This document shows, piece by piece, positions 10,616-22,239 of a stretch of DNA of 64,000 bases. The position numbers were made by a program, and so were the translations under genes. Below the pieces are notes generated by a model. The model ran no database searches, was not told the DNA's origin, and saw only the letters and a program-made list of their open reading frames with translations. Source of the DNA: Anaeramoeba flamelloides (taxonomy: Eukaryota > Metamonada > Anaeramoebidae); NCBI GenBank assembly GCA_027625915.1, contig JANTQA010000018.1, positions 96,001 through 160,000 on the forward strand. Reading direction: 5' to 3'. The first letter of the stretch is position 1. The number at the start of each line of letters is the position of its first letter.

Positions 10616-12610
10616 CCCGAATTCCTAAATTGTGATTTAGGAAATTTGTTAAATACTCAAAAATAAATTTATTACCCACTAAGGATAATAAATATGATGA
10701 ATCTTTTTTTCTAAAAATATCAAAAATAGTAATAATATTATATTAAACTATACTAGAAATAGTAAATTTTTATTATTTCAGATTTCCAGATTGTGGGTTT
10801 ATTTCTATCTGCTGGGCAGTCGTTAGGTTTTCAATAATTCAAAAGAACTGTGTAAAATCTTTGATTTTACTCTATTTTTTTAAATTTTGAAAAAGCTAAC
10901 GGCGGTTAACTTTTCTTGAGTTTTCTGTTTATTAATGAAGTGTTCTAGGGTTTTTTTTTTTTTTGAGGTTTACTATTTTATTTGTGAAGTATTCTAGGTT
11001 TTTTTGGGTTTATTTCATTTTATGTTAGGTAATCTATAGATTTTCGTGTGGTTTTTTTTTTTACTTTTTGAAATAAACTGAAAATTTATTAAAATTTTCT
11101 ATTTATTTCAAAAAGTAAAATAAAACGAACAAAAATCATAGATTTTTCCCAATTCTTTTGAATTCTAGAAAACCGCTGTTAGGTTTTCCATAATTTAAAA
11201 GAATCGAGTTAAATCTTTGATTTTACTCTATTCCTTTGAATTCTGGAAAAGCTAGGCACTTTACGGCACTTGACGACACGATTGTTTATTAATATTATTT
11301 TTTAGGAAAATCTTTTAAATTTTCAATTTCTGTCAAAAATTTTAAAAAGTTAACGTCAGTTTTTTTTTTATTATTTGAAATAAACCGAAAATTTCCAAAT
11401 TTTTCAATATATCTCAAAAAGTAAAAAAAACCTAACGACACTTCCAACTAGGGATATTTTCATGTTGATTAATTCGATATTTATCCATTTAATTTCTAAT
11501 TTTTTTAAGGTGTATTTGATTGCCTGTTAATATTTTTTTAATTTCTGTTCTCTGAATTTAAGATTTTTAACTTTTTCATGAATTTCAAAAAAAAAATAAT
11601 TTTTGAATTGGTTTAAATCTTATTTTCTATATTTTTATTCTTGCAGAGTCTATTTTTACTTTTAGTTTTAAATTAAAGCCTAAAAAAGTAAGGATTTATT
11701 AATAAAAAATTTGTTACTTTATATTAATCGACGCATTATTTGCATTGAAATCTTGTTTTTTCAGAGAAAATATTTGTAATCCATATAGCAATTGACTATG
11801 TAAGACTGCTTTACAAAAAATGAATTTTCAATCCATTGATAAATTTCTTTTTGTTGTAAAATAATGGTTAATTTTTTTAAAATTATTATTAACTTTATCA
11901 AGGTTAAAGTTTAGATGAGTTTTTTTATCTAACCAAATACCAAGATATAAAATTTTTGAATTGGTATTTTTTTTTTTTCGTTTTATTCTTATCATCATTT
12001 GGATTCATTCCAAAATCTTTAACAATTCTTCTATATTTTTTCAGCCAGATAATTGATTTCTATTATGATCCTTTCATTATTAATACCAAATCATCCGCAA
12101 ACATTTGAACATGTATCGCTAATGTTTTGAGTTTATCTAGGAGAAAATGAGTAATAAACCCAAATAATCAAAGGCGATAATGGATTACCTTGATACACTC
12201 ACCAATTCCCTCTTTTGAATAATAAGCAAGTAAAAACTTTATTTTTATTTCATTTTTTATAAATTTTTTTTTTGAGTAATAAATAAGTGAATGAAGAATA
12301 GAATCAAAAAGTTTTTGTATATCTATTGTCACAATATACATATTATCTTTTTTGAATTTATTTTTTATTTTATTAATATTCATTGAATAAATTTAAAACT
12401 GCAATTCTAGTATCTAATTTTTTTTTAAATCCAAATTGGTTTTTTGAAACTAAGTCCCAAGAGTTTTTGATTCCTGTATAAAATAAATTTTTGAAAAAAT
12501 CTTGGGAGAGATTTTGATTAATTGATATTGGTTGATGATTAAGTGGAATATCTTCATCCCCAACAAATTTATCATTTTCAAAACTCTAGGAAATCTCTAA
12601 AAAAGCAAGA
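10616..12610 (-). mobile_element. LINE remnant on minus strand, split by a palindromic repeat
   Basis: The 3' part (10,616-10,810) aligns with 22,780-22,970 of the 23-kb LINE. A GTCGTTAGG-family repeat occupies about 10,817-11,441. The LINE resumes with TTCCAACTAG and reaches the reverse transcriptase: a YADD-like box near 12,090, VYQGNPLSPL near 12,180, and VTIDIQKLFDSI at 12,168-12,383. FGFKKKLD-like and GDEDIPLNHQP-like stretches follow to about 12,600. Many breaks; old. Confidence 0.75.
10817..11441. repeat. GTCGTTAGG-family palindromic element
   Basis: Begins AGTCGTTAGGTTTTC and ends CCTAACGACACT, with several internal hairpins (for example around ATTCTAGAAAACCG and ATTCTGGAAAAGCTAGGCAC). 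The right boundary in the LINE (TTCCAACTAG) is the same LINE position as for the copy at 3244-3421. Confidence 0.6.
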
Positions 12611-13251
12611 TTATTTTTCATAAAGTTGATCTACTTATGATATCAAACAAACACATTGACTATTCTATAAACACCCAACTTTAATGAACTTTAAGTAGGT
12701 TTATTACTGGGACTCATAAAAAATTTTGGTTATTTATAAAAAAGGATTTGATTGAAAATAATTAAAATTACACAATAATTTTCCTAATTTTCACAATTAA
12801 AAATTATGTTGGATTTTTTAATCAGGTTAGACATATTAATCACTCTCATATTGCAAAAAATGATGTATTACTTCCATATTTTTATTATTAAATTACGTTG
12901 GAAAGATGTCAGAATTTTGGATTCCAAAAAATTAACTCAGAATTTCAAAATAGTTAAGGCAGATTGATGAGACTGTTAATTGCAAAATAAAAAGATCAAA
13001 ATTTTAATTCTGCTTTCCAAAAAAATCGAATTTCCAGAATTATTATAAGCCACCAAGGAAGGAAATTCTAAAATGGTAAATTATAATTTAACTTGGTTTT
13101 TTTAAATTAAAATTAAAAAATTGTGCAGGATTTAAAAACACTAATTTTGGAAAGCTGAATGAAAATTTTGTTCCATTTATTTTGTAAAAAATAGTATCAT
13201 CTTATTTGGACATTTTTATAAAATCCTAAAATTTTCTTTTTTTTTTTACCT
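12611..13251. other. AT-rich DNA; right part is the 5' end of duplication unit 1
   Basis: No gene. From about 13,140 the sequence (GAATGAAAATTTTGTTCC) matches 28,300, the corresponding point of duplication unit 2. Confidence 0.45.
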
Positions 13252-14432
13252 TTAAGGACTACGTGTGGTATTGAAAGTTGATGCCCAGTGTGATAAAAGA
13301 TGCTTTTGTCGGTTTGTAACTCTCACAAATATTTATTCAGTGAGATGTAAGTAGAAAAAAAAGCCATTTTTTAACTGGAGTTGTCTCTCAGCGTATCTCA
13401 AAATGACAAAGAAGGTTGCGAAAAAACAGCTTTTTGAGAAAATTTCAATTTAGGTGAAAGTAGCAAACCTTAAGACGATGTTGGGGGGTTTCATTGATTT
13501 ATTTTTGATATGTGAGAGAAGATGAGAAGGTTTGCTACTTTCATCTAAAAGGTCAAAATGGAGAAAATTGGCAAATTTTGCTGAATTATTGTTGAAAGTT
13601 TCTTTTTTATTTCCAAATAGTGAACAAATTGGTTAATAAAAGTTCCATGGCAATGTGTTTGGTCTTGTATCAAATCCACTAAAATCCTCATTTCCAAAAA
13701 TTGAAAAATAATTTTTTCTCAAATGACACAATATTTTTTTTTTTAAATAAAAAAAAACTGACTAATTTTTGCAAATTTAATTTTCAAAAGATCCTTGAAT
13801 GCAAAGAACCACCAAATCTTTCCCACAACACACCACTCCAATTTCCCTCGATACCACCAATTGGGTTTTGAGAGAAACGATCCAAACGAATAAAACTATG
13901 ACTTAGAAATACACAAAAAACAAGAAGTGCATTTAACAAGGATCATGTTTTTCCACAAAAAATTCGAGGAGACACTCTCCTCTTAGTCATGTGGAGAGAT
14001 TTATTCAAGGAAAAACATAAAGAACCAAACAAAAAACAAGAGAAACACTCAACCCCTTTGTTGTGAATTAATCTGGTTTCCGAATTACTAGAACAATTCA
14101 AAGGAACCCAACATTCAAAAATCATATACAATGTGATCTTCGAAAGTTAGAGTTAGAGTTGTTTTTTTGAATGTTTGTTTGGACTGATCTTCGTTTTTTA
14201 TAATGTTAAAAAATCGTGATTATTTTTCAATTTCTATTTTTACCATCCTTAATAATGTTGTTCGAGTTTACGTATCTCAAAATTTCTTTTTCATTTTTCA
14301 TAAAAAAAAATTACATAAAATGATTTTTTGATCCAAATAGGAAAATATTTCCAAGATCATTCACTGTGTTTTAAATGAGATTGGGTCAAAAGGTGTTGAA
14401 ATAAATTGATCAATTGTAGACGTAGTTCTTAA
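13252..14432. mobile_element. TTAA-flanked 1.18-kb element, non-autonomous
   Basis: Ends read TTAAGGACTACGT on the left and, inverted, TTAAGAACTACGT on the right, so about 9 bp of terminal repeat inside a TTAA duplication (13,252-13,255 and 14,429-14,432). The paralogous site in duplication unit 2 has a single TTAA at 29,697-29,700 with matching flanks (AAAATTTTC on the left, AAAACTCGA on the right), which is the empty site. Inside are a 22-bp hairpin (about 13,452-13,548; GAAAGTAGCAAACCTT and inverse) and a GC-richer stretch at 13,800-14,160. No transposase frame was found. Confidence 0.8.
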
Positions 14433-14900
14433 AAAACTCGAAAAAATAAAATTAGAAAAAATTAATCTCTCTCAAAATTGTAAAAACAAAAGTTTGTGTT
14501 TCAACTTCTACATTGAAAAAATTGACTTTTAATTTTGATTCAAACCCAAAAAAAAACAAAAAATGAAAACCAATATTTTTTCCATTTTTCATATTTTACT
14601 CATTCATTGAATTTACTACCTTTTTAATTTTCAATTTTTCAAAATTATAAATCCAAGATTTGGAAACATTAATTGGAAAAAAATAAAACCATTTAAGTTC
14701 GTTATTTAGTTTACTGTTTAACTGAAAATTGTCATTTGTTGATTAAAAAAACAATAATAATTAAACCAAAAAAAACAAACAACAATACAACAATAAAAAG
14801 AAAAAAAAAAAAAAAATAAAATAAAAACAATCACAACAACACTTAAAAGTTTCCTTTTCTTTTGGTTTTTTTTGAATTGTCCAACTGTTTGAAATTATAA
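14433..14900 (+). promoter_or_regulatory. Conserved 5' flank of LRR copy 1
   Basis: About 470 bp upstream of the start is nearly identical to 29,701-30,157 upstream of copy 3, including an A-rich tract at about 14,800-14,830 and TTTGAATTGTCCAACTG just before the ATG. It probably contains the promoter and 5' leader. No specific element was recognised. Confidence 0.5.
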
Positions 14901-17426
14901 ATGGACCTGCCTAAAGAAAAAGAAGAATTCAAAAACATTTTGCAAAGGTTAGTTCTAAAGGATCAAACCCTTATCAACTTGGATCTAACTTGGAATCAAA
15001 TTGGATTTGAGAAAATGAAAGCTTTCGGTGAAGTCCTAAAAGTCAACCAAACCCTTATCAAATTGGATCTTTCTCATAATCAAATTGGACGCGAAGGAAC
15101 TGAGGTAATGAAAAAACTATGTGAATCCCTCAAAGTAAACCAAAGCCTTACTGAATTGAATCTTTCTTGTAATCGAATTGGAGAAAAGGCAATAGAAGCT
15201 TTAAGTGAAGTTCTAAAATTAAACCAAACCCTTATCAAATTGAACCTTTCTAGGAATCAAATTGGAGACAAGGCAATGGAAGAACTAAGTGAAGCTCTAA
15301 AAGTAAACCAAACCCTTATCAAATTGAATCTTTCTAAGAATCAAATTGGAGACGAGGCAATGAAATCTTTTAGTAAAGCCCTAAAAGTAAACCAAGCCCT
15401 TATCGAATTGAATCTTTCTGAGAATCAAATTGAAACAGAGGGAACCAAAGCATTAAGTGAAGCTCTAAAAGTAAACCAAGCCCTTACCAAATTGGACCTT
15501 TCTGTGAATGAAATTGAACCAGAGGCAACGAAAGCTTTAAGTCAAGCTTTAAAAGTCAACCAAGCCCTTATCAACTTGAACCTTTCTCAGATAGAAATTG
15601 TAGATGAGGCAATCAAAGCTTTAAGTGAATCTTTAAAAGTCAACCAAACCCTTACTAACTTGAACCTTTTTGAAACTGGAATTGGAACTAATTCAATGAA
15701 AACATTAGGTGAAGCCCTAAAAGTCAACCAAACCCTTACCGTGCTGAATATTGCTTTTAACGAGATTGAAAACAAGGCAGTCTTTTACCTAAGTGAATCT
15801 CTAAAAGTAAACCAAACCCTTACCAAATTGGACCTTTCTGAGAACCAAATTGGAGTTTGGGCAATGCAAACTTTAAGTGAATCTCTGAAAGTCAACCATA
15901 ATCTTACCCAATTGGATCTTTATCATAATCAAATTGGAGATGAGGAAATGAAATATTTAAGTGAATCCTTAAAAGTAAACCAAAGCCTTATTGAATTGGA
16001 TCTTTCATCTAATCAAATTGGAAACGTGGGAATGGAACAATTGAGTGAATCCTTAAAATTAAACCAAAGCCTTACTGAATTGGATCTTTCTCTGAATCAA
16101 ATTGGAGACGAGGGAATGGAAGAACTAAGTGAAGGCCTGAAAGTAAACCAAACGCTTACCAAATTGGATCTTGAACGGAATGAAATTGGATCCGACGGAA
16201 TGCAAACTTTAAGTGAATCTCTAAAAGTAAACCAAACCCTTATCGAATTGAATCTTTCTGAGAATCAAATTGGAGCCGAGGGAATAGAAGCTTTATGTCA
16301 AGCTCTGAAAATCAACCAAAATCTTACCCAATTGAGCCTTTCTGAGAATGGAATTGGAGGCAAGGGAATGGAAGCTTTGGGTAAAGCCCTGAAAATCAAC
16401 CAAACTCTTATCAACTTGGATCTTTCTAAGACTGGAATCAGAGCAAAGGGAGTTTTATACCTAAGTCAAGCCTTAAAGATAAACCGAATCTTAACTGTAT
16501 TGGATCTTTCTTTTAATAAAATATATTTCTATGAAAATAAAGATTTTCAAGAAAAAAATATTCAAGAATTAATACAATCCTTAAAAATCAATAAATCTGT
16601 TCTCAATTTAAATATTGATGGGAATTTTATTAATAAAAAAGATCAAAATAAAATTGATAATTTAATAAAAAGAAATCTCATTTTTCAAAAAAAGTTAATC
16701 AAATCAGCCCAAGAAGGAGATTTGCAATTATTCCAAGAATTAATTCAAATTGAAAAAATACCCTTAATATACCCACCTTCTTTAGATACAATAAGAGATT
16801 CCTTTAATATCCAAGAGCAAAATACAATTTTCCATACAGCTATTTTCCATAATCAAACAGAAATTCTATTCTATTTATTATTTGCAAATAATGAAAAAAC
16901 TGACCATGAAATTATTTCAAAAAGAAATTTTTTATTAAATTTCAAAAATCCAAAAACAAAAAAAAGAGCAATTGATCTGTTAAATCCAAATGAAATATTA
17001 ATTCAAGATTTTGAGAATTATTATAATCAATTTATTTCAACATCTTCATCACCATCTTCTTCTTCTTCTTCTTTGACTTCATCTTCTTATTTCAATAACA
17101 ATGAAAAATCAAATAATTTCCCAAATAAATTAATTGCAGAAGAAGAAATAATATTGATGAGAATTGGTAAAGAATGGAAAACAATCAAAAATGAATTCAA
17201 AAATGAATTAACTCAAAAGCAAAAACAATTATTTATAAAATGGTTATATTGTCCTGTTTCTTTGAAATTTCAAGAAAAGCAAATAATTCTTGAAATTTTC
17301 AAATTATTAAATCTAATCCAATTTGAGAAACAAAATTTATTTTCAAATGAAAAATTATTAAAGGATTTCCAAAATTATATCAATAAATATGCAAATTCTG
17401 AAAAAAAATATTTCAAATCAACTTAA
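14901..17426 (+). CDS. LRR-ankyrin protein with C-terminal helical region (copy 1)
   Basis: 841 codons from ATG MDLPKEKEEFKNILQRLV. Residues about 20-570 are 20 leucine-rich repeats of the 28-residue ribonuclease-inhibitor type (consensus LSEALKVNQTLTKLDLSENQ). Residues about 590-700 look like divergent ankyrin repeats: KSAQEGDLQLFQELI, then NTIFHTAIFHNQTEILFYLL and a KTKKRAIDLLNP end. A Ser-rich linker follows, then a helical segment with LFIKWLYCPVSL that resembles the C-terminal half of protist BTB domains. The frame ends at TAA after an A-run near 17,405. Copies 2 and 3 have one more A there and read on into the BTB part, so this stop may be a mutation or a homopolymer error. Probable role: scaffold or adaptor, possibly for cullin-type ubiquitin ligases (family inference). 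Same strand as copy 3, tail to tail with copy 2. Confidence 0.85.
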   Translation: MDLPKEKEEFKNILQRLVLKDQTLINLDLTWNQIGFEKMKAFGEVLKVNQTLIKLDLSHNQIGREGTEVMKKLCESLKVNQSLTELNLSCNRIGEKAIEALSEVLKLNQTLIKLNLSRNQIGDKAMEELSEALKVNQTLIKLNLSKNQIGDEAMKSFSKALKVNQALIELNLSENQIETEGTKALSEALKVNQALTKLDLSVNEIEPEATKALSQALKVNQALINLNLSQIEIVDEAIKALSESLKVNQTLTNLNLFETGIGTNSMKTLGEALKVNQTLTVLNIAFNEIENKAVFYLSESLKVNQTLTKLDLSENQIGVWAMQTLSESLKVNHNLTQLDLYHNQIGDEEMKYLSESLKVNQSLIELDLSSNQIGNVGMEQLSESLKLNQSLTELDLSLNQIGDEGMEELSEGLKVNQTLTKLDLERNEIGSDGMQTLSESLKVNQTLIELNLSENQIGAEGIEALCQALKINQNLTQLSLSENGIGGKGMEALGKALKINQTLINLDLSKTGIRAKGVLYLSQALKINRILTVLDLSFNKIYFYENKDFQEKNIQELIQSLKINKSVLNLNIDGNFINKKDQNKIDNLIKRNLIFQKKLIKSAQEGDLQLFQELIQIEKIPLIYPPSLDTIRDSFNIQEQNTIFHTAIFHNQTEILFYLLFANNEKTDHEIISKRNFLLNFKNPKTKKRAIDLLNPNEILIQDFENYYNQFISTSSSPSSSSSSLTSSSYFNNNEKSNNFPNKLIAEEEIILMRIGKEWKTIKNEFKNELTQKQKQLFIKWLYCPVSLKFQEKQIILEIFKLLNLIQFEKQNLFSNEKLLKDFQNYINKYANSEKKYFKST

Positions 17427-17452
17427 AAATTAAAAAGAAGAAGAAGAAGACT

Positions 17453-17866
17453 ATGACGAAAAAGAAGAGTGAAAATGAAAATCAAAATGATGATTTCAAA
17501 ATCAAATCAATACAAATCAATAAATTTATTCTTTGTTTAAGATCAAATTTATTTCGAGAAATGATTTTACAGACTTTTTTAATCCAATTAAAAATTGAAA
17601 AAGAAAATGATAGGGAAAAGGAAAAGGAAAAAGAAAAGAAAAAAAAACGGAGGCAAAAAAGGAAAGGGAAACGAAAAGGAAAGGGAAAAAGGAAAGGAAA
17701 GAGGAAAAGTAAATCTAAATCTATCAATCAACCAAGTTACTGATTATTTCTCTTCAATTCCAGAATTTTATCCATTTTTTCTGTTAGAATTTTATAATAT
17801 AAATTTAACTCCATTTATTTTTACTTTTGATAATAATAACTACAACAACAACAACAATAACAACAA

Positions 17867-17947
<81 letters not shown>

Positions 17948-18200
17948 GATTCAAAATAATAATAATAATATTTATATTAATCATAAACCAACAACACAAA
18001 ATAACTTTCAAAAACCATCTGAGCAATTAATCCTAACAATTACAAAAGCAAAAAGTATTTTAAAAACTTATAATCAAAATAATATCAATAATTTAATCAA
18101 TTTCAATTTAGTAAACAATGTTTCTGGTTTCTATCAAACAAATCCACTCTTATTTATTTCTAATTTATTTAATATCACTCAAAAATTATCAAAATTATAA
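17453..18200 (+). pseudogene. BTB-like C-terminal part of LRR copy 1, out of frame
   Basis: 17,453-17,743 carries IQINKFILCLRSNLFREM, which resembles the start of a BTB domain (HKxxLxxRSxxFRxM pattern), then a Lys/Glu/Arg tract. The frame changes inside this tract, and 17,595-18,200 continues with VTDYFSSIPEFYPFFLLEFY, a poly-Asn insert and a conserved tail ending NLFNITQKLSKL. The same order occurs in copies 2, 3 and 4, so these parts belong to the preceding gene. Two frame changes, both in homopolymer-like runs, separate them from the LRR frame. BTB assignment is by motif resemblance only. Confidence 0.6.
17836..17967 (+). repeat. Poly-Asn trinucleotide repeat inside the BTB part
   Basis: (AAC)n followed by (AAT)n, coding for Asn in the BTB frame. 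Equivalent, shorter or interrupted tracts lie at 22,187-22,240 (copy 2), 32,460-32,690 (copy 3) and about 39,860-39,905 (copy 4). Confidence 0.9.
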
Positions 18201-19627
18201 AAAATAACAAATTATCAAATAAAATAAAACAAAAGAAATCGAATTGGAATGATAATACTAATGAAGATCATTATTTGAAACATGATTTTATTACAATTCT
18301 CATTTATATAAACAAGATTACTTATTTAACATGATTCATATGGATTTTAATAATGGTTTTTTTATTTACTTTTACATCAAGATTGAATTTTCATTTTTAA
18401 ATTTCTTCTAATTTTTACCTTTTTATTTTGATTTACTTTATTTTATTATTATTATCCCTTTTTTATATTTTTTTTATTTAGATCCTAATTTATTTGATAG
18501 TTTTTTAAAATTTTTCAATCAGAAATAAATTTGTTTCAATTTTTTCGAGTTGGTACATCAATTTACACTTTTTATGTTTAAAAATATAAATATTGATATA
18601 AACTCCATTTCTCAAAAAATTTGGAATCACCCAAAATAATAAATCGAATATAAACTTTGTTTTAGTCTATTTGACTATCCAAAAAAAAAAAAATTTTTTT
18701 TTTTAAATATTTCAATTTTTTTATAAATAATTAACCCTGAAAAGAACAAATCATAAATAAGAAGAATAATACATATTAAAAGATTGCTGATATTTTGTCT
18801 TTAGCAAAACTAATCAATCTTTATCTTTTCTTATTAATTTCTAATACTCAAATTCTTATGAAAACTATTAAGAAAAAACAAAAATGTTACATTTGATCTT
18901 ATATTGAAGAATTTCACAAAATTCCCAAAAGAAATGAATGTGATTTCTTTTCAATAATTTTCACTTTATCAATAAAATTAATATTACACGTTTTTTATCA
19001 AGTGATTCTCGATCTTGCAATAAAATTAAAATTTGTTTAATGAATAATTGCGTAAAAAAACAGTAAAATCAAATAAAAACCAAAATGAACAAAAATGTGA
19101 TAAAATGATTTTAATTTATAAAATGTAATCAAATGAAATAGTTTTTATTGTAATTATCAATTCAAACAATTTAAAAACATACAATTCAGGCTCTAAAACT
19201 ATGCCAATTTAAATGGGAAATACAACTGTTCCAAGGCTATGTGGAACTTTAACAATATCCAATTTTGATGTTGATATAGATTTATAAATCGACGAATATA
19301 AGAATAAGAAAGCTTATATTAAAAATATTCTTTCATAAATGAGTTTATATGCAAAATATTTTTCTAATGTGATCGAAAAATAAATCCATTTTTTAAAGAG
19401 GAAATTTTATGTAGTTTCTTAATGAATTTTTGATGTTTAGATTCATTTTGGGTTCTGAAAATTTATTTTTTGAAAATCAGAAAAAATTCTTGAATATTGA
19501 CTCATATAGGAATTTTTTTTTTCAATATGAGCTTTATTATTCTCATATTGAACTTTTTAAAAATTTATATCAACATTAAAATTTGATATTGATAAAATTT
19601 CACGGTAGCTTTGGGTTGAGTGTAGTT

Positions 19628-19671
<44 letters not shown>

Positions 19672-20785
19672 CTATTTCCAATAAAGTTGGGTAAATTTAT
19701 TCTTAAAATGTCACTTTATTAAACTCAATCTTCAAAAAAAGTATTTTAAATATACGATATTATTAACTACCAGCTATCAATCTTTTGTAATAGTTCACTT
19801 TATTTCATAGTAATGTATGCCATATATATATAAATTTTATTATAATAACTGATCTCCATTTTATCTGATATTTTTAATGGGTGATTATTGCTTTTAATTA
19901 TATTCAATTTGATCGAAAAAATCCTTTTTATAACCTTTTTAATATCAATAAATCATCAAATAAAATTGAAATATATAACTGCATTTGGTTATGTAATAAA
20001 TGTATTTGTACCCTTACCATATTACCAGTTTTTTATTGAAATTGGTCTTACATTATTTTCTCAAGTAAAAAAAATGTGCTATTTTTTTATTTTCATTTTT
20101 TAGAAAAAATTTCATTAAAAATATTTTGGAATTAATAGCATAAGTAATTGAATCAATCAGTATCAATATTTAACTTTATTTGATATTGTTAATTATAAAA
20201 TACCTTCACGAATAAAGATCATTTTTTGTGAAATGTTCAAAAAAAAATCCCTTCACTTTTTTGAGAATAATGTATTTCTAAAAAATATAAAAAATGAAAA
20301 TATGATTCATTTTGTAGAATAATTGAAAACTGATTAATTAGCTATTATCAGAATTTAAGATTGTAAAAAATATAATTTCTCTAATTTTTATTCTAATTCA
20401 GTGTTATAGTTTAGAAACTATATAAAAAAAATATAGATTTATTTAGAAATCAATTATTAAAAAATAATTAATATTTTATTTTATTCGAATGTGAATTGAA
20501 AAAAAATCAAAAATTGAAAATCACTTTTTATTTATCTGAGAATCATTAAATTTGATTTATTAATTGAAATGATATTTTTATTCTTTATTCAATTTTTTAA
20601 AAAAAATTAAATATTGTTTTTTTTTTTCGTCCATCTAATAACTTTTTTTCGATCTTAAAAAGAAAAAAATTTAAAAAATTGTAGAAATTAGAAATATAAA
20701 AGATCAGAAGAAAAATAAGTTTATTTATGATTGAAACTGAAAAAAATCCATATCAAATAAAAAAATATCCTAAAAATTATAATAT
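18201..20785. other. Intergenic DNA between tail-to-tail genes, unit 1
   Basis: No gene. The first 180 bases are an inverted match to 21,770-21,900, as expected for the 3' flanks of two inverted gene copies. Most of the rest matches 32,920-36,620 and 38,560-38,690 of unit 2. A (TA)n tract lies at about 19,636-19,672. The point at 20,547 (TA) is the empty site of the palindromic element at 36,632. Confidence 0.6.
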
Positions 20786-20787
20786 TT

Positions 20788-21060
20788 TTTTTTTTTTTTT
20801 TATTTTTGAAGAAGTGTAAATTACACTCTGGATACCCTTTTACTTAAATTCCCTTTCAGAAATTTAAGTGTAAAATCATAGATTTCACGATTATTATTTA
20901 ATGAAAATAGTTTCAAACTGTGTTTGTTTTAAATTAATTCATTAAGATTTTTTTTTAATTTTTAATTTGTTATGAAATATTAATCTATCTTTTTCAAAGG
21001 AAGGACAGACCCAGAAAAAATGATCAATATTTTCAATAATTTCTTTTTTTAATAAAGAGA
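20788..21060 (-). mobile_element. LINE 3'-end fragment with poly-A
   Basis: The T-run at 20,788-20,806 (poly-A on the minus strand) is followed by the LINE 3' hairpin GTGTAAATTACAC and about 220 bp of C-terminal LINE sequence, including a degenerate CxxC-like region (FWVCPSFEKDRLIF). Severely 5'-truncated; fits a dead-on-arrival insertion. Absent at this exact place from unit 2, which has other LINE fragments nearby. Confidence 0.7.
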
Positions 21061-21261
21061 TCTAAACATTTGAATAACTATAGATCAAATGAAATAGGTT
21101 ACTTTATTAAGTTTTTTAGAACTTTATAGATGGTTTGAATCTATAAAGTGCTAAGGTTTTAAGAATAAGATTATGTTATACAAAATTGAGTTGCTTTTTT
21201 TTTTTTTTGTGTTATTTTTTTTTTTTTATTTTTTTATTTTTTTTTTTTTGTAAGTTTGCCA
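21061..21261. other. AT-rich DNA and T-runs
   Basis: No gene. Two long T-runs at 21,196-21,250. Confidence 0.4.
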
Positions 21262-21600
21262 AATCTTGTTTTCGCAAAATCCCAGTCCAGATAACGACTC
21301 GACAGATTGTACCGAAAGTCCAATTCAGTTCACTTTGGTTGGCTTCAGATTGATTCGGTTGTATTCAGTTCTCATCGGTTGCTTCAGATCGCGTTCGTTG
21401 GATTCAATTCTCTATGGTTGCATAAGTCCCTCTCAATTCGTTTAAGATCTGATCATTAACAAGTTTGGTTAGGTTAGTCATGACCAAGTCCACCAATTCT
21501 TATAATCATTTTTTATTCCTTTTGCCTCCCCAAGCACCTAAAAAAACAAAAAGAGGAGGAACCTAAGCAACCTAAGGAACCTAAGGAACACAAACAACTT
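21262..21600. repeat. GC-richer degenerate tandem repeat, unit 1 only
   Basis: About 200 bases of loosely repeated TTCAGTTC...GGTTG words (for example GATTCGGTTGTATTCAGTTC), then a short AACCTAAGG-type repeat at 21,565-21,585. No frame, no match at the equivalent place in unit 2, base composition unlike the neighbours. Origin unknown. Confidence 0.45.
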
Positions 21601-21923
21601 AAAAAGGGTAATTTGGAAAAGGTAAAAAGTTTAAAAAATAAAAATTAAAATATAAAAATAAGATCACAAATAATAAATTTAAATTAGATCAAAATAATGG
21701 AAAATTAAATGAAATTGAAAAATAATTAGTCTTCTAATGTAAAAGTAAATAAAATAAACGCAATTAAAATCATAAAAATCATGATAAATAAGTATTTTTT
21801 GTTTCTATAAATGAGAGAGATGAAGTATAATTATGGTTTAAAAAATGAGCATAATTTATCATTATCATTATCATTATCATCAATTCTCTTTTCTTTTGTT
21901 TTGTTTTGATTATTTAATATTTT

Positions 21924-22188
21924 TTATAATTTTGATAATTGTTGAGAGAAATGAAATAAATTAGAAATAAATAAGAGTGTATTTGTTTGATAGAAACCAG
22001 AAACATCATTTTCTAAAAAGAAATTGATTAAATTATTGATATTATTTTGATTATAAGTTTTTAAAATTGTTTTTGCTTTTGTAATTGTTAGGATTAATTG
22101 TTCAGATGGTTTTTGAAAGTTATTTTTTGTTGTTGTTTTATTATTTTTAATATTCTTTTTTTGAATCTTATTATTATTATTTGTGATT

Positions 22189-22239
<51 letters not shown>

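Noticed and set aside
17482-18030. Frames opposite and parallel to the poly-Asn and Lys/Glu tracts of LRR copy 1 (poly-Ile, poly-Thr, Phe-rich)
   Set aside because: They are shadows of the trinucleotide repeats; only the frame with VTDYFSSIPEF and the conserved tail is shared among the four copies.
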